Source of the DNA: Planktotalea frisia
GTDB taxonomy: Bacteria > Pseudomonadota > Alphaproteobacteria > Rhodobacterales > Rhodobacteraceae
Assembly (NCBI RefSeq): GCF_001890925.1
Contig: NZ_MLCB01000079.1
Span: forward strand, 1-51,639
Reading direction: 5' to 3'
DNA length: 51,639 nucleotides
The translations under genes and the position numbers were made by a program. The notes beneath the pieces were generated by a model. That model did not search any database, was not told the origin of the DNA, and saw only the letters and a program-made list of their open reading frames with translations. This document shows, piece by piece, positions 47,197-51,639 of this stretch (position 1 is the stretch's first letter; each line of letters starts with the position of its first letter).

Positions 47197-47226
47197 ACTA
47201 TACGCTAGTTTGACCTGATCGGATCA
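47197..47226 (-). promoter_or_regulatory. Candidate RpoE promoter of the small exported protein gene
   Basis: On the reverse strand, TGATCC (47221-47226) is followed after exactly 18 bases by TATAGT (47197-47202). A start about 7 bases further gives a leader of ~20 bases that contains the AAGGGATT ribosome site. The -35 hexamer and spacing equal those before rpoE. The TATAGT box is also close to sigma-70 consensus, so dual or plain sigma-70 use is possible. Confidence 0.5.
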
Positions 47227-47284
47227 AAAAACTCTCTACAGTGGGCCACTATCTAGCGTGGGTTTTTGCCTAATTTAAGGAGAA

Positions 47285-48094
47285 TTAAAGACCAAGCACG
47301 TCAAGCATATCATATTCACCCGGTGCTTTACCCTGTCCCCAAAGCGCGGCTTTCAAAGCTCCTCGCGAGAAAACGCGCCGATCCGTCGCCATATGACGGA
47401 TCACAATCCGCTCGCCAGCCGCTGCAAAAAGCACATCGTGCTCGCCCACAATATCGCCGCCGCGAATGGCCGTGAAACCAATATCGCCCCGCTTGCGCGC
47501 ACCTGTAATGCCATCACGCCCACTGTCGCGCACATCCTTAAGATCGACGCCGCGACCCTCAGCCGCCGCTTCACCCAACATCAGCGCAGTGCCAGAGGGT
47601 GCGTCCACTTTCATGTTGTGATGCGCCTCGATCACTTCGATGTCGAAATCTTCATCGAGCGCCGCCGCGACCTTTTTTGTCAATTGAGTCAGCAGATTAA
47701 CACCAAGGCTCATGTTGCCAGCCCGCACAATCGTTGCGTGACGCGCAGCCGCTTTGAACACGGCCAAGTGATGATCTTCAAAACCCGTAGTGCCAATGAC
47801 ATGCACAGCGCGCGCTTGCGCGGCGAGACCAGCAAAGGCGACACTCGCATCGGGCGAGGTGAAATCAATCACCGCCTGCGCCTTGGCAAACACCTCCAAA
47901 GGATCATCCGTCACCAACAAACCAGCCTCGGAACCGCCCATTGCGACACCAATATCGCGACCGACCCAATCGTGCCCCGGACGCTCCAAGGCACCAACAA
48001 GATGCGCGGTATCGCTTTCCTGAATGGTTTTAATCAACATCTGACCCATGCGGCCAGAGGCACCAGTCACAACAATTCCAGGCGTTTCAGTCAT
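47285..48094 (-). CDS. dapB: 4-hydroxy-tetrahydrodipicolinate reductase
   Basis: 269 residues from ATG 48094, with AGAAGGAATA upstream; a start 14 codons earlier is unlikely. The nucleotide-binding motif is [10 protein letters not shown] (residues ~9-18), and the catalytic region is [16 protein letters not shown] with the key His and Lys. It reduces the DapA product in the lysine/diaminopimelate pathway using NAD(P)H. It diverges from rbfA across 83 bases. Confidence 0.97.
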   Translation of the reverse strand: MTETPGIVVTGASGRMGQMLIKTIQESDTAHLVGALERPGHDWVGRDIGVAMGGSEAGLLVTDDPLEVFAKAQAVIDFTSPDASVAFAGLAAQARAVHVIGTTGFEDHHLAVFKAAARHATIVRAGNMSLGVNLLTQLTKKVAAALDEDFDIEVIEAHHNMKVDAPSGTALMLGEAAAEGRGVDLKDVRDSGRDGITGARKRGDIGFTAIRGGDIVGEHDVLFAAAGERIVIRHMATDRRVFSRGALKAALWGQGKAPGEYDMLDVLGL

Positions 48095-48177
48095 CGCAAT
48101 ATTCCTTCTCTCGTTGCTCTCTCTTAACCCGCGCACAGCAGCTTGGCAAAGGCGGCGATAGCGCTTAAGTGGGGCAC

Positions 48178-48600
48178 ATGGCTAAGAAATCCTACTCCAG
48201 TGGCTCCGGCCCATCACAGCGTCAACTTCGGGTCGGTGAATTGATCCGTCGTGGTCTGTCTGAAATCCTGCAACGCGGTGATCTGCACGACGTTGAACTC
48301 AACCGTTTGTCTGTGACAATCGGCGAAGTGCGCGTGTCCCCTGATCTGCGTGTCGCAACTGTTTATGCGCTACCCCTTGGTGGCGAGGGCAAGGATGACG
48401 TTGTCCAGCTGCTCGCCAAGAACAAAGGCGAACTGCGTCAATTGATCAATAAAAAGCTCGCGTTGAAGCACTCGCCTGACATGCGCTTCCGACTTGATGA
48501 AACCTTCGACAAGATGGATGAAACACGCCGCATGTTCGAACAAGAACACGTGCGCAAAGACATTGAACGCGCAGACGAGCGTGACGACGAGGAAGAATGA
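48178..48600 (+). CDS. rbfA: Ribosome-binding factor A
   Basis: 140 residues from ATG 48178 (GTG 48169 is an alternative). The KH-like core shows [17 protein letters not shown], the [19 protein letters not shown] strand pair and [13 protein letters not shown]. The C-terminus is acidic (ERDDEEE). RbfA helps mature the 16S rRNA 5' end and is important in cold. Its stop overlaps the ATG of the DUF2233 gene (ATGA), so that gene is inserted between rbfA and truB. Confidence 0.96.
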   Translation: MAKKSYSSGSGPSQRQLRVGELIRRGLSEILQRGDLHDVELNRLSVTIGEVRVSPDLRVATVYALPLGGEGKDDVVQLLAKNKGELRQLINKKLALKHSPDMRFRLDETFDKMDETRRMFEQEHVRKDIERADERDDEEE

Positions 48601-49334
48601 AGCGCTGGCTCTGTGCATTCTTAATTTGCTTTGCGGCGCCTTTGACCGCAGCCGAATGTCGCGAGCAAAGTTATAAAGACAATCGCTATGTCGTCTGCGA
48701 TGTGGACCTTACCACCGAAGACCTCCGCCTGTTTCTCAAAGACGACACCGGCGACGTGCATGGCTACTTCTCTTCCGTTAATTCCGAACTGAAACAAAAC
48801 GGCGAAAAGCTAAGTTTCGCGATGAATGCAGGAATGTATCATGAAGATCGCGCGCCTGTTGGCCTCTACCTTGAGGACGGCGAACAAGAGCAACGCATCA
48901 TAACATCTGAGGGTCCTGGCAACTTTGGCCTACTTCCAAATGGCGTGTTCTGCATCGGCGAAAAGCGCGCGGATGTGATTGAAGCCCGCAAATTTGCCAA
49001 ACGCCCCCCTGAATGCACATACGCCAGCCAATCCGGTCCAATGCTTGTGATCGATGGCAAACTTCACCCGCGATTCCTGATCGACAGCACATCGCGTTAC
49101 ATCCGCAATGGCGTTGGAACCAGCGCAGATGGCCGCACTGCAGCCTTTGCAATCTCGCGCAACACGGTCACGTTCCATGAGTTCGGCTCATTCTACCGCG
49201 ATGTTCTAAAGACACCGAATGCGCTGTTCTTTGATGGCAATATCTCGCGCGTTTATGCCCCTCAGGTCGGATCCTCTGGTGTGGGCTGGAACAAACTTGG
49301 CCCTATCGTCGGCACTGTCATTCCTGCTGAGTAA
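48597..49334 (+). CDS. DUF2233/phosphodiester glycosidase-like periplasmic protein
   Basis: 245 residues with a signal peptide ([20 protein letters not shown]). The NAGPA/DUF2233 fold is seen in SFAMNAGMYHEDRAPVGLYLEDG, YASQSGPMLVIDG and a C-terminal NALFFDGNISRVYAP. The family is related to phosphodiester glycosidases that uncover sugar-phosphate esters, but the substrate is unknown. Four cysteines are present. It is translationally coupled to rbfA (ATGA) and followed by truB after 70 bases. Confidence 0.88.
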   Translation: MKRWLCAFLICFAAPLTAAECREQSYKDNRYVVCDVDLTTEDLRLFLKDDTGDVHGYFSSVNSELKQNGEKLSFAMNAGMYHEDRAPVGLYLEDGEQEQRIITSEGPGNFGLLPNGVFCIGEKRADVIEARKFAKRPPECTYASQSGPMLVIDGKLHPRFLIDSTSRYIRNGVGTSADGRTAAFAISRNTVTFHEFGSFYRDVLKTPNALFFDGNISRVYAPQVGSSGVGWNKLGPIVGTVIPAE

Positions 49335-49404
49335 TTGACGCGCCTCTACAGATTGGCTAGGCGGCGCGCTTAGGCAATGGCTGAAGTTTTCAAGGACACC
49401 CCAA

Positions 49405-50319
49405 ATGGCACGTAAACGCAAAGGTCGCGATATCTCGGGTTGGCTCGTTGTCGACAAACCTGCGGGCATCACCTCGACCGCTGTTGTGAACAAAGTGAAA
49501 TGGGCGCTGGATGCGAAAAAAGCAGGGCACGCTGGCACGCTTGATCCTGAAGCGACAGGCGTTTTGGCGGTTGCACTTGGTGAAGCAACAAAGACGGTTC
49601 CCTACATCACTGACGCGTTGAAAGCCTACCGCTTCACCGTGCGTCTCGGCCAAGCCACCAACACCGACGATGCCGAAGGCGAAGTGATCCACAGCAGTGA
49701 CTTGCGTCCAGAAGACGCTGACATCACCGATGCGCTGAGCGCGTTCATCGGCGACATCCAGCAAGTGCCGCCTAAATTTTCCGCCGTCAAAATCGATGGC
49801 CAGCGCGCCTACAAACTTGCCCGCGACGGCGAGGATGTTGAACTGTCTGCCCGCGCGCTTTGGGTCGAAGAGCTGCTCTTGATTGATCGCCCTGATGCGG
49901 ATCACGTTGAGCTTGAAATGACCTGCGGCAAAGGCGGCTACGTCCGCTCTATCGCACGTGACTTGGGCGAAGCGTTAGGCTGTTATGGCCACGTTTTGAA
50001 ACTTCGCCGCATTTGGTCTGGCCCGTTTGAAGCCACCAACGGGTTGAGCATGGATCAGATCAAAGAGTTAGAACGCACTCCCGCGCTCGACGATCACATC
50101 CAACCGCTTGAGATCGGGCTGGATGATCTGACCGAACTGCGCTGCACTGAAGAAGGCGCCGCCAAACTGCGCAACGGCAACCCCGGTATGGTTTTTGCGG
50201 CAGATGGCGTCGAATACGGTGATGAAGCTTGGGCCTCTCTCAATGGCGAAGCTGTGGCCGTTGGCGTCTACAAAGCAGGCGAATTACACCCCTCACGCGT
50301 GTTCGTGCGACCCGCTTAA
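49405..50319 (+). CDS. truB: tRNA pseudouridine(55) synthase
   Basis: 304 residues. The catalytic Asp47 is in [15 protein letters not shown], with [13 protein letters not shown] before it, [17 protein letters not shown] and [18 protein letters not shown] later. It makes pseudouridine 55 in the TpsiC arm of tRNAs. Its stop overlaps that of the convergent VOC gene in TTAA (50316-50319). Confidence 0.97.
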   Translation: MARKRKGRDISGWLVVDKPAGITSTAVVNKVKWALDAKKAGHAGTLDPEATGVLAVALGEATKTVPYITDALKAYRFTVRLGQATNTDDAEGEVIHSSDLRPEDADITDALSAFIGDIQQVPPKFSAVKIDGQRAYKLARDGEDVELSARALWVEELLLIDRPDADHVELEMTCGKGGYVRSIARDLGEALGCYGHVLKLRRIWSGPFEATNGLSMDQIKELERTPALDDHIQPLEIGLDDLTELRCTEEGAAKLRNGNPGMVFAADGVEYGDEAWASLNGEAVAVGVYKAGELHPSRVFVRPA

Positions 50320-50684
50320 CGGTGCTGATCGACCAAGATCGGGTTCCCGTCTGGATCGATCACGGTGAAACTCGCAGGCCCTGACGTCTCGCCCTGTTCA
50401 TGCGCAATCATATGCCCTGCTGCCATCATCTTGGCCTTGATCGTGCGCACGTCCTCAAACGGGTCAACCACATTAGCAGACTGATCCCAGCCAGGATTGA
50501 ACGTCAGCATGTTGGTCTCAAACATGCCCTGAAACAAACCTATCAAGCTCTCTCCATTCTTCATGATCGCATACCCATGCTCGACTGTTCCGCCGAAGTG
50601 GGAAAACCCTAAATCTTCATAAAACGAAATGGACTTCGCCAAATCCTTCACTGCCAAACTGACCGAAAACGCACCTAACTGCAT
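50316..50684 (-). CDS. VOC-family (glyoxalase/bleomycin-resistance fold) protein
   Basis: 122 residues from ATG 50684, supported by AAAGGACAT upstream; an 18-residue longer start is unlikely. A beta-alpha-beta-beta-beta repeat is recognised in [20 protein letters not shown] and [16 protein letters not shown]. The canonical metal ligands are not all evident, so enzymatic activity is uncertain. It diverges from the DUF1643 gene. Confidence 0.85.
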   Translation of the reverse strand: MQLGAFSVSLAVKDLAKSISFYEDLGFSHFGGTVEHGYAIMKNGESLIGLFQGMFETNMLTFNPGWDQSANVVDPFEDVRTIKAKMMAAGHMIAHEQGETSGPASFTVIDPDGNPILVDQHR

Positions 50685-50758
50685 ATAATGTCCTTTCTGT
50701 TCACCCGCACACGATAGCACAGATTTGCACAGCCGCACGTTTCAGGCATAACGCCCTT

Positions 50759-51277
50759 ATGATCACGCGAACTCATATCAAAGGCGATGCGCCCTCCACT
50801 GCGATCTATTCAGATTGCGAGCGTTACCGCTATTCGCTGAGCCGTATCTGGTATCCCGCAGGCAAGCATGTGTGTTTTGTGATGCTCAACCCCTCTACCG
50901 CGACGGAGGTGCAAAACGATCCGACTGTAGAACGCTGCGAGCGCCGCGCGCGCGCGCTTGGGTTCGGCAGCTTTACGGTGACCAACATATTCGCGTGGCG
51001 CGACACGGATCCGCGCAATATGAAAGCCGCCGCAAATCCCATCGGCCCTGACAATGATCAAGCGATTCTAACCGCGAGTCGCTCGGCAGATCAAATCATC
51101 GCCGCATGGGGCACACATGGGGCCCATCTTGCGCGCGGAGCCGAGGTACAGACACTTTTGTTAACTCTTGGTAAACCGCTCTTTCACCTTGGTCTCAGCA
51201 AAGCAGGCCACCCCAAACACCCGCTCTACATCGCCTACACTGAGCAACCGCAACTCTGGGAATTGCCCTATGAATGA
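50759..51277 (+). CDS. DUF1643 family protein
   Basis: 172 residues. The family pattern is clear: YRYSLSRIW, FVMLNPSTATEVQNDPTVERCERRA, VTNIFAWRDTDP and IAAWGTHG, ending KAGHPKHPLYI. The function is unknown; the fold resembles nucleoside or DNA-glycosylase-like proteins only by general pattern. It overlaps the next gene by 8 bases. Confidence 0.9.
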   Translation: MITRTHIKGDAPSTAIYSDCERYRYSLSRIWYPAGKHVCFVMLNPSTATEVQNDPTVERCERRARALGFGSFTVTNIFAWRDTDPRNMKAAANPIGPDNDQAILTASRSADQIIAAWGTHGAHLARGAEVQTLLLTLGKPLFHLGLSKAGHPKHPLYIAYTEQPQLWELPYE

Positions 51278-51554
51278 CGACACCGATGCGCGTCTCGACA
51301 AGCTCACCGCAGAGCTGGAAACGCTCAACAGCCACCGCTTCATCCGCGTGCATAACTCTTTGTGGCGGCTCATTCTTTTTCAGTTCACACGTGGCTTGGC
51401 CTTCGGCCTTGGCTCGGTCCTTGGGGCCTCCATACTCGTGTCGCTCGTCGTTTGGTGGCTCTCTCAGTTCGAGTTCATTCCGATCATCGGCGACTTTGCC
51501 AGACAGCTGATTGAATGGATCGAAATCCCGATCTCAAACGCCCGCGAACGTTAA
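51270..51554 (+). CDS. DUF5665-like small membrane protein
   Basis: 94 residues from ATG 51270, which lies inside the end of the DUF1643 gene. A charged helical N-terminus (~1-30) precedes RVHNSLWRLILFQFTRGLAFGLGS-type membrane region (~33-70) and an amphipathic C-terminus. The glycine-rich membrane stretch and overall size match DUF5665. No function is known. Translation is probably coupled to the DUF1643 gene. Confidence 0.75.
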   Translation: MNDDTDARLDKLTAELETLNSHRFIRVHNSLWRLILFQFTRGLAFGLGSVLGASILVSLVVWWLSQFEFIPIIGDFARQLIEWIEIPISNARER

Positions 51555-51639
51555 CTAAAAGTTTTAAATAAGTTTGCTTATACCGCTGCTACCCCAAAAC
51601 CCGAATTTTTTCATGGGTTATGACGCGGAAATTGTCTGA
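51555..51639 (+). other. Right-edge gap with a possible start of a further gene
   Basis: An AT-rich stretch after the DUF5665-like gene ends with ATG at 51620 (M-T-R-K-L-S), open to the window edge. Too little is visible to call a gene, and no ribosome site is clear. Confidence 0.2.

Overview
The window looks like a chromosomal segment from a marine alphaproteobacterium of the Rhodobacteraceae (Roseobacter group). The evidence is the gene content and order: mutM, an enoyl-CoA hydratase, rpsT, dnaA, dnaN, recF and gyrB; ubiE-ubiB beside them; an ECF11-type RpoE/ChrR pair with its divergent five-gene operon; and lspA, a DUF3035 lipoprotein and two M16 proteins in a row. I see no insertion sequence, phage gene, CRISPR array, rRNA or tRNA. 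Coding density is very high, and the only gene-free stretch over 300 bases is the rpsT-dnaA gap (6202-6736).

Layout. 1-1758: end of a flagellar cluster (fliK-like gene open at the left edge, flgD). 1755-4046: ubiB and ubiE (ubiquinone), reverse strand. 4148-12978: DNA repair and replication block (mutM with a TTG start, echA, rpsT, dnaA, dnaN, recF, gyrB). 12968-17559: a PaaI-type thioesterase, an M20 amidohydrolase, a histidine phosphatase and two separate saccharopine dehydrogenases. 17599-23620: an SDR/DUF3833/GPH transporter/DUF1365/FAD-oxidoreductase operon diverging from rpoE-chrR. 23617-26946: NTF2-like, rmuC, mutL. 27061-28746: amt and glnK. 28993-34684: PBP1A-type synthase, mlaC, mlaA, soluble lytic transglycosylase. 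34840-37943: dapA, a membrane-anchored AraC regulator and a divergent secreted alpha/beta hydrolase. 37985-41823: two M16 proteins, a DUF3035 lipoprotein and lspA. 41846-46555: purH, heparinase II/III family protein, rsmB. 46637-51554: SDHAF4-like protein, a small exported protein, dapB, rbfA, a DUF2233 protein, truB, a VOC protein, DUF1643 and DUF5665 proteins.

How the genes fit together. Most are housekeeping genes for replication, mismatch repair, envelope assembly, purine and lysine synthesis and ribosome maturation. dapA and dapB show lysine is made by the diaminopimelate route, so the saccharopine dehydrogenase pair is more likely for lysine breakdown. The RpoE-ChrR pair keeps all the zinc ligands known from the Rhodobacter sphaeroides singlet-oxygen regulator.

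The most interesting signals are regulatory. (a) Three TGATCC-N18-TAnnnn promoters: before rpoE, inside the start of rpoE pointing at the divergent operon, and just ahead of a small exported protein 24 kb away. (b) Two copies of a 15-mer of the CtrA form TTAA-N7-TTAA, sharing most of the spacer, each just ahead of an outer-membrane lipoprotein gene. (c) Six GANTC sites in the rpsT-dnaA gap. (d) A TGTCCT direct/inverted repeat array between the AraC-type regulator and the hydrolase. (e) Nine convergent gene junctions that split into four with exactly 4-nt stop-codon overlaps, two nearly touching, and three with strong two-way hairpins. All of these come from reading by eye; no counts against the genome background were possible.
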